Assembly (NCBI GenBank): GCA_963576565.1
Contig: OY755039.1
Coordinates: 83,168,955 to 83,232,954 of the forward strand
Direction: 5' to 3'
DNA length: 64,000 nt
Source: Aspidapion aeneum
Taxonomy: Eukaryota; Arthropoda; Insecta; Coleoptera; Brentidae
The notes under the pieces are model-generated. The model saw only the letters and a program-made list of their open reading frames with translations. It was not told the DNA's origin and did no database searches. The stretch's first letter is position 1. Every line of letters starts with the position of its first letter. The position numbers were made by a program, and so were the translations under genes. Shown here piece by piece: positions 51,618 to 62,880 of this stretch.

Positions 51618-52858
51618 CTATAATTCATCATCTAGGCCTCTTATTCTTATTTCACTGTCTATTCCTTCTCTCCAGCTTCTCCTTGGCAGTCCTCGTTTTC
51701 TTCGGCCAGTTTGTTTCCATTGTAGTATTTGTTTAGGTAGTCTTTCATCATTCATTCTTTGTACATGTCCGTACCACACCAGTTGTTTTGTTCTTATATC
51801 ATCCACTAAAGTACGTTCACCCACTCTCATAATTTCTCTTATTCTTTGATTTGTAACTCTTTCTCTTTTTGATTTCCCTGCTGCTCTTCTCCAAAAGTTC
51901 ATCTCCGTAGCGAAAAGCATTTTTTCTGTTCTATCCTTGATTGGTCATACTTCTGAGCCGTATGTAATAATACTTTTTACAATGGTGTTATATATAAGCT
52001 TTTTGTTATGTTTTGATTTACTTTGGTCCCAAATTATTCCATTTAATAAAGTTATTGCTTTTCTTCCTTGTACGTTACGATCTTTTATAGCTTTGTCTAG
52101 TGTTCCGTCAGCTATAATGTTTAGACCTAAGTATTTATACTCATCGCAGGACTGAATTCGCTGCCCGGTATTTAAGATTAGATCCTGTTTCATTCCACCG
52201 ATACACATATACTCTGTTTTATTGAGATTAACCTCTAGTCCCCACTTATTGTACTCTTCTATTAGTTTTCGTGTCATATATTCGAGGTCGTCATACTCCT
52301 GAGCCACTACTATCTGATCATTGGCGAAACATAAAGTATACAAGGTGGTTTCGTCCAACGGAATTCCCATGTTTTGGCATTTTCTCTTCCATACTTTAAC
52401 GACTTGTTCCAAGTATATCTTGAAGAGCGTAGGCGAGATACAGCAATCTTGTTTAAGACCTTTATTTACTTGAAAGCCTATGGTTAGTTTTGCTTTTATT
52501 TTAACTTTTGCCTTACTATTGCGGTATAACTCTTTGATGGCCTTAATGAGTTGTACGCTTATGTTTGTGTTTTCCAACGCTTTCCAAAGTAGGTTTAGTG
52601 GTATACTATCATATACCTTTTGCAAATCGACGCAAAGCAGATGCAGCTCTTGTCCGTATGCCATTTTCTTTTCAATAACTTGGGTTGTACAAAAGAGATG
52701 ATCTGAAGTCGATCTACCCGCCCTGAAACCAGCTTGTTCTTCTGCCTCCATGTCTTTATATTCGCTCTCAACTTTATTTCTTATTATTTTACCGTATATT
52801 CTGCTTAGCGTACTAGTCACAGATATACCTCTATAATTGTCACATATATCTTTTCTTA
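51618..52858 (-). pseudogene. RTE-like LINE reverse transcriptase, 5'-truncated, dead active site
   Basis: Reading down from about 52858: CDNYRGISVTSTLSRIYGKI, EQAGFRAGRST, LLCVDLQKVYDSI (motif A), LKQDCCISPTLF, then CFANDQ where FADDQ is usual. The first catalytic Asp of motif C has become Asn (~52325). An in-frame TGA at 51943-51945 replaces a likely Trp codon, after which the frame continues through the C-terminal region (WYGHVQRMNDERLPKQIL). Two independent lesions make it inactive. Upstream of the truncation is a short (TAC)n run. Confidence 0.8.
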
Positions 52859-52859
52859 T

Positions 52860-53960
52860 TATTATTTACTACTACTACTGGAAGATTATTTTATTTATCG
52901 GTACAAAGAGCTTTTGAACACCCAGTCACGTTAAGTTTAATAGCTTTCATAAAGTTAATCGAACTTTAGAGGCGACGCAATAGTGTCGTGCATTGATAAT
53001 TGAGCCAGTTTAATAGCAAAGCTATTTAGCTCTATTTCAACTGGAAGCCTCCAGGCACATACATTAACACGTGATCAGACAATAGACAATGGCGATTGCA
53101 ACTTCTCTGAGAAGATGCTTTGGTCTCAATCACACACAGAAAAAAATTTGAAATTTGTGTTGGAAGACTTGGCGTTACTTTTATCTCAATCTTTTTTTAC
53201 GGAAGACCATTTTCGCATACTTGGCTTTTTTTTACATAAAATGTTTTTGTTATTATTTCACCCCTTTTTTAAAGGATTTTAAAAGTAGTCAAATATGTGG
53301 AATATTTTTTGCAATGGTTTAATCATAGTTCCTATCAACCTTCCAAAGCTCAGCTCTCTACAGCGATTCTGGAACTAAGCAATGTTACTTTTTGATAACT
53401 TTAAATTTATAGGGAAGGTAGAAAATTATTTTTGTGTTTTTAAATTTTTTCCTATCAGTCCTCCAAAGCTCAGGTCTCTTTTATATAATTTTACATTTAT
53501 AGAGGAGGAAAGTTAATCAAAATTTTGGGGTATTTTCATTTTTTTCTATGATTTTTTATGGTTAAATAAATTTGGATCATTGTAACAAAGCTGATATTGT
53601 TAATTACCCCTTTGGTTTTATCAATGTAATACGAAATCCGTTGCCAAGTCTTCAAAAAATTGTGGGAAAAGGGACCGTTCATAACTTAAGCTGTTTAAAT
53701 GATCGCAGTATGTGATAAGAAATGCACAGCATAAAACGACGCGACGCGGGCTATCCAACTCAAAGCACTATATATTTTGGTAAGGTCAGAAGTTGAACCT
53801 TACTTATTATTTATAAAATTTTACAGAGGCAGAGGGGGCTACAACAGCGGAAAAGCTTCATTGTTTACCAACAAATGAAATGAATGACCGCCGAAAACGG
53901 GGCTACGGGTTCTCTTTATATTTTATTACTCTAAGATCTAAATACTAAAAAATAAAAGAT
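52860..53960. other. noncoding with a ~119-bp tandem pair
   Basis: CCTATCAACCTTCCAAAGCTCAG (~53332) recurs as CCTATCAGTCCTCCAAAGCTCAG (~53451), a two-unit tandem. The same unit appears reversed at 55258-55430 and 57700-57740 (GCTAGAGAGCTGAGATTTGGCA). No gene seen. Confidence 0.55.
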
Positions 53961-53964
53961 ATCC

Positions 53965-54225
53965 TCAGTACCCCAAAACGAAACTATATAACCAATGTAT
54001 CCTTCCTGTACTTACCTATGGATCCCACACCTGGAAAATCAAACATAGATAAAGTTACAAAAGCCCAAAGATCAATGGAATGACAAATGTTACATGTAAA
54101 GCTAACAGTAAAAGGAATAAATGGATAAGTAATAAAACAAAAGTAAGGGATATCAGAGGAGAAGTAGCACAAATGAAAATGGAAATTTGCCGGTCACAAT
54201 ATCAGACAGAAAACGATCTATTCTT
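53965..54225 (+). pseudogene. short LINE fragment
   Basis: QCILPVLTYGSHTW and a following broken frame with VAQMKMEICRSQYQ resemble the C-terminal part of a LINE ORF2 (the LPVLTYG...TW motif is typical). Truncated at both ends. Confidence 0.5.
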
Positions 54226-54288
54226 GTAGGAAAACCGTAACTGGACTTTTTTTTTAATAGATCTGTATTAAAACATTTCAATACACAC

Positions 54289-54764
54289 CAGTGGCGGTTC
54301 CTCCATAAGTTTACTTCATCATAACTTAACACCAAAAAAATTCACTAAAGACTTGAATACTATCTTGAAATTAATACCCGGTATGTATGTGTTTGTATTT
54401 CAGTACAAACCAGGATGCGGTGGATGGACACATGTAGATGTATGTCGCATTCTAGTTACGAAATCTAGAAAGAGAGGATGACATGTCCCTATAGAATTTT
54501 ACAGTACATAGAATCTGGGCCTTTTTTTGGTTGTGCTCTTATGTAGAAATTGAGACCGATGCCGCCCGCATCCCCGTGATGCGTCCCCGCGTTTACCGTT
54601 ATTGCCTGTTACAGCACCTCATGTGCACTTTAAACTAGTGCGCTTAGACAACTCGGGCCTTTGCTTTTTTATTTCGATGATTCTTTACTACAATGGGTGA
54701 GAATAGATTAACTAATTTTTTTTGGTTGTGCACTCTTAAAGCTTTACACTACGCGCCGCCACTG
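54289..54764. mobile_element. hAT-like MITE
   Basis: It begins CAGTGGCGGTTCC and ends GCGCCGCCACTG, so it has CAGTGGCGG inverted ends typical of hAT-type elements. 476 bp, no coding. An 8-bp target duplication is not convincing (ATACACAC versus CTACTCAC). Confidence 0.5.
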
Positions 54765-55257
54765 CTACTCACTGAAAGCAAAAATACATAAAATGGAAAA
54801 AGGTTAATTAAGTAAGAAGTTAGATCTTGGCTCCTTCATTCAAATTAAGATACTTTTAATGGAAAACCAGATTTTTCTTTATTAAAATTTTTCTTATTTT
54901 TGCGCTTTAAGCTGTTTGCAAAGCTAATTTTAGCATGCTGTCAACTTCGATATTTAAGTAAAATGATGGTAGGCACTTCCGGGAAAATAGAAAAAGCCGC
55001 TATCTGGGGGCAGTGCAGTGTCCCGCCAAGTTCGTGAACCACCTTTTGTTGAAACATTTCAGCCCATATTTGACCTACCTAAAACTACACTTCGGAACGA
55101 GCTACAAAACTCTAGATTTGCACATCTTGATAAAACTAAAAATTCCTTAAAGTATCACCGACTTCCTTCAAGCATTAAAGTAGTTAAGGAATTTTGAAAA
55201 ATATCGAATTTGCCGCACACTCACTCACTCATGTATAGATCATAAAAATTCTACTAT
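54765..55257. other. noncoding, holds copy 2 of a dispersed repeat
   Basis: 55007-55072 matches 51515-51595. The remainder is AT-rich with no gene seen. Confidence 0.5.
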
Positions 55258-55430
55258 ACTTCCAGATATGCTAGAATGCTGAAATTTGTCACACTGATAT
55301 AAATTATGACAAAACTCTGGGAAAAAATAAAAAAAAAACAAAATTTTAATTTACCCCCTTCCCCTATGCCTACTTCGAGAAACGCTAGAGAGCTGAGATT
55401 TGGCAGACTATAGAAATTATAATAAAACTA
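55258..55430. repeat. degenerate satellite units (GCTAGAGAGCTGAGATTTGGCA)
   Basis: Two diverged copies in about 115 bp, related to those at 53332-53480 (reverse) and 57700-57740. They form the target region of the pogo/Tigger-like insertion. Confidence 0.5.
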
Positions 55431-56419
55431 CAGTGAAGTCCGGATATAACGAACCTTAAAAATGAACTAAATACGGTTCGTTATATCCGAGGTTCGTTAT
55501 AAACAGTAATAAATATTTTTTTTTTTTTTAATAGTATCCAAGATTAAAAAAACTAAAAATATTACAAAAAATACTATAAATTTTTATATTTTTAAAAAAA
55601 GGCAGAATACATACAAATAAAGATGTTTATTATTATTGTTATACATAGAAATATGTAAAGTACATAATATGGTGGTATGTAATACATACATAAAAGAAGC
55701 CTAAATCTTTTTTTTTATTATTATGAAATCCATAATTTTTGTTTGTACATTTCTACTTGAAAAATATTCCCTGTTTATATAGCTTTCAACCTAACAAAAT
55801 GATACTCATATTTTATCAGGAACTTGGCGTGATTCAAAAAAATTACGAGTTTCCGAAATTTTGTTTTCCATTTCACGAATGGTTGGAACATAAACCTTAG
55901 TGACTTCAACATAATTATCTTGAACAGGATCATCATTATCGTCGTCATTATTACTTGAAACCATGTTTGAGGTTACGGAGAGATTACAATTTGCTCATCA
56001 GTCAACGTTTCTCGTGCTACAAGGTCTTTATCCAATAATCACATAATCGTTAAAGCCGAAGTCACACATTTTTCTCTTAGCTTATCCTTCTACTAAATCA
56101 AGCATATCATTATCGAATTCATACTCGTGATCATATTCTGGGTCTTGTGCATGTCTTTGCAACCATTCGTGTCGTTGCCGTATCGTCTAGTGTGAAAACG
56201 CCCATTGTCTGCTTATATAAAGTTCGTTTTAAAAGAAAAATACATATTCTAGATTATTAAAATTAGGTTCGCTATATTCGGAAGTTCGCTATAAGCGGGA
56301 TCGTTATAACTAGTAAGACAATACATGAGTATTTATGGATGACATTTCGTATAAAGAAAAAAGGTTCGTATTAACCAGAAGTTCGCTATAAACGGGTTCG
56401 TTATAAGCGGACTTCACTG
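55431..56419 (-). mobile_element. pogo/Tigger-like DNA transposon remnant
   Basis: Ends CAGTGAAGTCCGGATATAACG and the inverse of CAGTGAAGTCCGCTTATAACG, with TA on both sides (55429-55430 and 56420-56421). Short repeats of GGTTCGTTATA lie inside both ends. Minus-strand broken frames near 55800-56200 have acidic SNNDDDNDDP and EYEFDNDM segments like the C-terminal tail of a pogo-type (CENP-B-related) transposase. The catalytic domain is absent. Deletion derivative, 989 bp. Confidence 0.75.
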
Positions 56420-56429
56420 TATTAAGAAA

Positions 56430-57620
56430 ATAAATGGATCCATGATGGATGTGATACCTTCCTAGGCCATTAGCACACTCCAAATAAACTCAATGCTATA
56501 CAGAGTGTCTCTAAAAGGTCTGTACAAAATCTTAGCACATATTCCTGAGGCCCAAATAAGTCGATTTAAAGCAACTTACCTTAGTCCGAAACTGCTCTGT
56601 TTCAGAGATACAGGGTGTTTTTTATTTTAATTCAACCCAGTGAAACTATTTTCCCACAGAATACCTACCAAAAATAATTAAACGACAAAAAAAATAATAA
56701 CTTATTTACTGACTAAATTTTTTCCTTAAAGGTAGCAGCAAAATCTTTTGATCCAAAATAATTTTAATATTCCATTGCGGCATCGAATAATAAAAACGGA
56801 AATATCTCGAAAACGGCTCACCCTAGCAGATTTTATTAAAAGTACCTTTTTTGCTTAAAAAAGTTCCGAAAAATATTTTTTCAAAAAAAAAGTTGAAAAA
56901 TACACTAAGAAAAAAGTTATGGTCATTTTAAACCATAAGATGAGCATTATGAAGCACCCTCTAAAGGCCACAGTGAAAAAATTTCCATATTTAGGTTTCG
57001 CATCCAAAAAAACCCCCGAGTACCAATTTTTAAAGTAATGCGTTGAGAAATGATCATAAATTTTAATAAAATCGATTTTTAATTTTTAAATTTACCATCC
57101 TGTCTGTTATCTCTGAAACGGAGCAATTTTGGACTAAGGTAATTTGCATTAAATCGACTTATTTTGACCTCAGGAATATGTGCCAAGAGTTTGTACAGAC
57201 CTTTTAGAGACACCCTTGAAAACAGTTTTTAGTAAATAACTCCGAAAGGAAAGCTCTTGCAGATTTTTTAGTAATAACACATTTTTTTTAGAAAAATGTG
57301 CTTTACTATATTTCAAAAACTGCATATTAATGCGACGCTTTGTTAAAAAGTTATTATTTTTAAAAATTTTTAACTGTCAAAAAACTCTATATGGTATTAA
57401 TGAATCTTGACCAAAATCTAATCAGTTCGTTGCAGTATCGAACAATATTTTACCTGAAAATTTCATGACAATCGATTTAGCTAATTAGGAGCTATCGTGT
57501 TACGGACAGACACACACACACACACACAAATACAGACAGACATCACGACGATATTGCTAGGATAGATCAAAATACACAACAATACCTTCTCTACCCATAG
57601 CTGCTCGGGCTAGGAAGTTA
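56430..57620. repeat. dispersed repeat, copy 2 (split by a palindromic element)
   Basis: It has the same start (AATGGATCCATGATGG...GATACCTTCCTAGG) and end (GGAGCTATCGTGTTACGGACAG, (AC)n, ATCACGACGATATTGCTAGGA) as 21061-22940. A different element, 56501-57218, interrupts it. Confidence 0.7.
56501..57218. mobile_element. MITE with ~110-bp inverted ends (CAGAGTGTCTC)
   Basis: Left CAGAGTGTCTCTAAAAGGTC and the inverse of the right end CAAGGGTGTCTCTAAAAGGTC extend as an inverted repeat through CTGAGG...AAATAAGTCGATTTAA to TCTGTTTCAGAGAT. The centre is noncoding. The target duplication is unclear. Tc1/mariner-type derivation is possible. Confidence 0.65.
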
Positions 57621-57819
57621 ATAAAAAAACTGAAACTTTTAATTCACTTCACTCCCCTATAAATTTGAAGGTATGTAAAACATAGCAATGATAAAATTAA
57701 AATTGCCCACTTTCAAAAATGCTAGAGAGCTGGGATTTGGCATAACCCCCCCCACATACTATGTTTCTCGAAGAAGCATATCTATAATTTTACTCAAAAC
57801 TCCATCGAAATCCGTCAAC

Positions 57820-58420
57820 ATGGCTTTATGAAAAAGCGAACTGAGTCCGTTGACGTTTGCCGCCAGGTGGACGGGATATATATGGATATGGCCAAGGCAT
57901 TTGACAGGTTGGATCACGGTATTCTAGCAACAAAATTGCAGATGCTTGTTTTTGATATTTCTTTAGTCAAATTACTTGTCTCTTATCTAGACAGAAAACA
58001 ATATATTGCAATCGTCGCGACTTCTGGTATACCCCAGGGATCGATTTTAGGCCCATTGATCTTCAACACCTATTTGTATTACCTTCCTCTTATCCTTGAC
58101 GTTGAATTTGCATCATATGCTGACCTCAAACTTGAATGCGAAATAAATTCACTTCTAGATTTTATCATGTTTCAAAATATATTACAAATCTTAGTAGACT
58201 GGTGCAAACGGAACAGCCTGCCTCTAAATATCAGTAAATGCAATATTGTATAATACACAAGAAAAATTAACAAAAGACTATTTGACTATCAATTAGACCG
58301 TCAGCTACTCAAAAGGTTCACTGAGTTTCGGGACTTGGGTGTAACCAAAAAAATCTCTCCTTCAATTCCCATATATCGAATATGGTTTCGGAATCATATA
58401 AATGTGTAACAGGCGGCTGT
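57820..58420 (+). pseudogene. CR1/Jockey-superfamily LINE, reverse transcriptase piece
   Basis: HGFMKKR, then IYMDMAKAFDRLDHGIL (motif A), SGIPQGSILGPLIF, and SYADLKL where SYADDLKL is usual; one catalytic Asp codon is missing. Then LVDWCKRNSLPLNISKC and, after a stop, FRDLGVT. The frame is broken after 58255. The LINE continues at about 59691, so 58421-59690 is foreign or rearranged sequence. Confidence 0.75.
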
Positions 58421-59690
58421 GTGACCGTGGTACTGTCAACTCAAGTGGCCAAGGCTTAAAAGTTGCGAGCTACCAATTTATTCAACTATTTGAAAATTGA
58501 TAAAATTATTAAAAGTTACTCTATGTTATTAAATTTAAACGATCTCGAAAGGGAATTTGATGGTTCTTGGAGGAAGTTTTATGCTATAAACGGTTTTCTC
58601 AAATGTAGAAACAATGTAGGAAAATCATACAAACCTTTTCAATTTTCATCCCGAAACTTCACATTATCACTTCTTATATTTATTAATTGAATATCAAATT
58701 TTTTGTGCTATTAAATTTTTGTATTCAAATATTTACACTTCTTAAACTTTTAGGTTTTATAAACCTTTTGTATGTTTGTTCTAAATATATTTATTTATCA
58801 ACATTTTAAACGTTGATTGAATAGGTGAAACTATTCAATCAACTGTTTAATTTACTTAATATTACTGTTTAGGTTTGGGATATATTATTGATTAAAAATG
58901 CCGATTTTAGGGCAACGAATGGTTTATATTTTGATGTTAAAAAACCATAAAACAGTTAAAAACATTATTTCAAAACACTGGAAACAGTAATAATTAAAAG
59001 CTTTAAAATTAATAAACTCCAAAAGAAAAAACTAAAATAATTATGAATAATAAAGTTAACAGTTTTATACAATGTTAAAATTATTGATAAATTTCCCCAG
59101 TTGAAGTAAAACCCCCCTTGAAAAGTGTGAACGAAAGCAAAGCCAACTAAAGAATTGAAACGAACCAAGCCAAGCCCAACTAAAGAATGTTTTCCCTCAC
59201 GACTTTCGAAAGTTTTCTGTCTCAGTTAAAGCGACCCTGCGCTTGAAGGGACAAATATCTTGGCGTTGATTTGCTAGAATTCTACTCCCTTTCGCCTTGG
59301 CGAGAAAGAGATAGACTGCGCTTTAAACGCTCCACTAAGAGACAAAATACCAACGCAAGCCAGACTAAAAAACCTGTTAGAAAGTAAAATTACACAGTGT
59401 GCTTTTTTTTTAAATTACAAATAGTTTAAAATTTGTTTCCAGTTACAAAATAAGAATTATTTTGATGTTAGTGGCTCAAAGGACATATTAGCCGAATACA
59501 ACTTTTATAAAAATACAGCGGACCTGAAAACATGCCAAAAAACAAGTCGCTGGAGTTGCTATAAATTTTACTTATTATTAACCTGATCTTGCATATAATT
59601 AATGCTTGTTGATGTCAAAAACAATATTTAATTAAAAATATTTAAAAACTTATAAGTGGCAAAAATATCATTTATATTCAAATCCCGTTT
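58421..59690. other. probable insertion within a LINE
   Basis: About 1.27 kb of noncoding DNA separates two parts of one LINE frame. The edges share an AAATG-like pentamer (near 58405 and 59698), a possible target duplication. No terminal repeats or coding domains were found. 59170-59370 is relatively GC-rich. Confidence 0.4.
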
Positions 59691-60146
59691 TGTTACAAAT
59701 GCCTTGGCTTCGTCCTCAGAAATTGCAGAGACTATGCACAATCGAAAACAATCATATTACTTTTCAATTAATTTGTACGATCAAAGGCTGAGTACGCCTC
59801 AATTATTTGGTCGCCTTCTTATTTAGTGAATATAGATTTAATTGAGCAAGTACAAAGAAAGCTGCTTAAATATCTCTGTTTCAAAGAGGACGCGGTCTAT
59901 CCCGCAAAAGATTTTCCTTTAGCAAATCTTTTAAATCGGTTTAATGTCGAATCTCTTCAACTCAGAAGAACCAAATCGCCATTAGTATTCTTATGCAAGG
60001 CATTAAATAACCTTATCGATTGCAAATTTTTCGTTGAATGCATCTCACTGCAAGTATCGGTTGGCCGGCAGGAGCAATCGTACGTTTGCACTACCCCAAG
60101 CTGGAACAAACATCTTACAACACTCGCCATTATACCGAATTTGTAA
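59691..60146 (+). pseudogene. CR1/Jockey-superfamily LINE, C-terminal piece
   Basis: LGFVLRNCRDY, EYASIIWSPSYL and IEQVQRKLLKYLCF are typical of the region after the reverse transcriptase in these LINEs, followed by LRRTKSPLVFLCKALN. An in-frame TAA lies near 59770. It continues the piece at 57820-58420. Confidence 0.7.
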
Positions 60147-60329
60147 ATCCTACAACAAAAATGTAAATGTAAGTTTGATGTCTTCAACAGCAGTGTAGCT
60201 TCGATTAAAAAATGCATAACCTAACTTCAAGCTAACGTAGTGTGTTTTTATTTTTTCGTTTTTTTTAGTTTAAGTTTTCTTTCTTTTTTAATTCATTTTG
60301 TTAAAAACTTTGCCTTATACCTATATATT

Positions 60330-61398
60330 CCGGGTGGGCCAAAAAAAACCGGTCAGTTTTTTTTCGTTATAACTTTTGAAGTATCCTATCGGTTTTAATG
60401 GAATAAACTGAAGTTGGCAGAGAATTAATCAGAGTTTTGATTAAATATATTTGTTTGTCCGTTATCTCAAAATCCAAGATGGCGTACGAAATTAGAATGT
60501 ACCCTTCAAAGATGCTCGTTTATTCTTGTGTTGCGAACATGTTTTAATTATTTTTTTGAATCAGTAAAAAAGCTACATTCTTGCTACGCACAAAAAGGTA
60601 CAAGTCAGAAAAATCGGTTCAGTGGTTCTAAAAATAAATATTTTTGTTTCAACCATTGTTTTGCATATTATACAAATGTTTTGCCAATCATGTCTGCTTT
60701 TATTTCCGTATAAATTAATTACTTCTGAACCGATTTTAATTAAATTAAAAATATCCAAATGAGAATTGATTGCTTTTTAAAGATCATGATCAAAGTTTAT
60801 CGCCATCTTAAAATTTAAGATGGCGGACAGAATCATACTTGATTTTTCAAAATGACGTGTTTATTCTTATTTTCCGAAAATGCTCCAGTTTTTTTTTAAT
60901 TTATAGAAATCACTACTTTTCCCCCCATAATGAGGTACAAATTAGTAAAATCGGTGTGGTGGATCTCAAAAAATCTATTTTTTTTCAACCATTGTTTTAC
61001 AGATTATACGCTTGTACTGCCAATCCTGTCTGCATTAATTTCCTTATATACTCATTATTCATTATTCAAAACAATAGTTGAAAAAAAAATTTTTTTTTTA
61101 GAACCATCTCACTGATTTTCCTGAGTCGTACCTTGTCTTGAGTCGAAAGAATGCAGCTTTTTTATCGATTTAAAAAATAATTAAAACATGTTTGCAACAC
61201 AATAATAAACGAGCATCTTTGAAGGGTATATTTTAATTTCGTCCCCAATCTTGGATTTTGAGATGGCGGACAAAAAGATATATCAGTTCAAAACTCTGAT
61301 TAATTCTCTGTCAAGTGCAGTTTGTTCCATTAAAATCGATTATATATTTCTAAAGTTATAACAAAAAGAAATTGTCCGGTTTTTTTTGGCCCACCCGG
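60330..61398. mobile_element. palindromic DNA element with CCGGGTGGGCC ends
   Basis: Ends CCGGGTGGGCCAAAAAAAAC and its inverse. Inverted similarity runs inward for several hundred bases (TTAATCAGAGTTTTGA with CAAAACTCTGATTAA; CGAACATGTTTTAATTATTTTT with its inverse near 61170). A TA or TAT target duplication is possible (TATATATT/TATC). No transposase; nonautonomous, about 1.07 kb. Confidence 0.7.
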
Positions 61399-61911
61399 TA
61401 TCTGCACCTCCATTCTGTAATTGGATGTAATCTGTTGAATGGTGTAAAATAAAATAAAACAAAAATACAATTTTCAACCCTTTAGCAACAAGGCCTTTTT
61501 ACCTGTAATTAAGTGCTGTTATAAAAGATTTATCTACAGGTTTTTTCCGTACATTTTTACCAACGAACCTAAGAGTTTTTCGAATAGACACTAAAAAATA
61601 AGTAGGGTGGTAAACTGCCCAATCGTTGGCAGTTTAACAGCTGTTTCATTTTTGAATAAAGTTTTCACACCTTTATATATATTTTTTTTAATTTTAGGCT
61701 ACTGTTTCGGAATGCCACATGTTCTACTTCCTAGCTGTTTATCGATTTTTAATAAATAGAAACCCGTTTTTATCAAAATAGAGGAAAGATGAAAAAATTG
61801 ACAAAGTCCCTATTGGTGGCACCTTAAGCGTATTATTGGCACCCATATTTGACCTATTATTGGCACCCATAAAATTTAAAGAAAATTACAGTTTTAAAAT
61901 AAAAATGTGTA

Positions 61912-62460
61912 TGGTGGGTGTGCTTTCGGGCTGTTCGGCCGTCGTCGTTGGAAATTCGTTCTCGACGTTTCGCCATCTCGAGTGGATGGCACCTTCAGGA
62001 GATGTTGACTGTTTGTCGGCTTCTCGAAGACTGGTGGTTAGTCTGTCGCGGGCGCAGGTTATATACGCTATGGTGGGCGGGGCGTATATCAGAGCTGGTC
62101 GGTGATTGGTCACATTCCCTTGATTCAGTTTTGTTATTGTAAGCGAGCCGTTTAGTGTTTTTAAGAACCGGTACCCATGTTCTGTTAATTTTAAGAGTTT
62201 CTTCAGATCTGTTGAAGTTCTGCTGGTGTTTATGAATTTCGATTGCTTCTCTATAGAGTCTTGGATAGTATGAAGAGGAGGCCTCCTCTTCTCTATAGAG
62301 TCTTGGATAGTATGACACACAACGACGACGGCCGAACAGCCCGAAAGCACACCCACCATTGGACGATGGCCGCGAAAGCCTTTCACAATTTCGAAAAATT
62401 GTGTATTTTTTATCCCTCATTTTAAGGATAAAAGTGTCTCTTTTTATACCCGGGATAAAA
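61912..62460 (-). pseudogene. Penelope-like element 3' relic
   Basis: A minus-strand frame near 62290-62150 encodes SYYPRLYREAIEIHKH and INRTWVPVL, like the end of the GIY-YIG endonuclease region of Penelope-like elements. The YYPRLYRE segment is duplicated in tandem (~39 bp). CGACGACGGCCGAACAGCC and adjoining bases occur inverted at both edges (61913-61950 and 62319-62360). At 61960-61998 (minus) CTGAAGG, a GCCATC/GATGGC stem and GAAAC form a hammerhead-like core. Confidence 0.6.
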
Positions 62461-62849
62461 AGTGACAAATCAGGGTAAAAAAAATCTGGATAAAAATTGA
62501 CATATCAAGTATAAAATATAAAAATTGGCATCAAAAGTAACTGATCAAAGATAGAACAGTAAAAATTAAAAACAAGAAAATCATATCCTAAAACCACTAA
62601 AAAAAATAGGAAAAACTGAAAATAAATTAAAAAGTGCTAAAAATAGCGTACAGACCTCGTGATAAAAGGGTCTTTTTATGCCTCGAAGAATTGTAGACAA
62701 TCTTTTCGCTTCAGAATAAAAACATAAAAATCAATATCAAAATCAAAATTTTGAGAGCATTTTCGAGATCGATTTATAATAGATTTTGATTTTGATTCAA
62801 GGCATTTATGGTCCTATAGAAAAGTGCAACATACACAGAAGATTTTAGT
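62461..62849. repeat. degenerate GGATAAAAATTGACA repeats
   Basis: Short diverged units like GGGATAAAAAGTGACAAATCA and GGATAAAAATTGACATATCA recur from about 62425 to 62560, then AT-rich sequence follows. No gene. Confidence 0.45.
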
Positions 62850-62880
62850 CTGGTGATGGTTGAATAAACCGAAACGTTGT
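62850..62880 (+). ncRNA. hammerhead-like motif
   Basis: CTGGTGA (62850-62856), then GGTT...AACC stem II, then GAAAC (62871-62875). The first box has G where the active core has A, so self-cleavage is unlikely. It probably marks another Penelope-type remnant. Confidence 0.35.
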
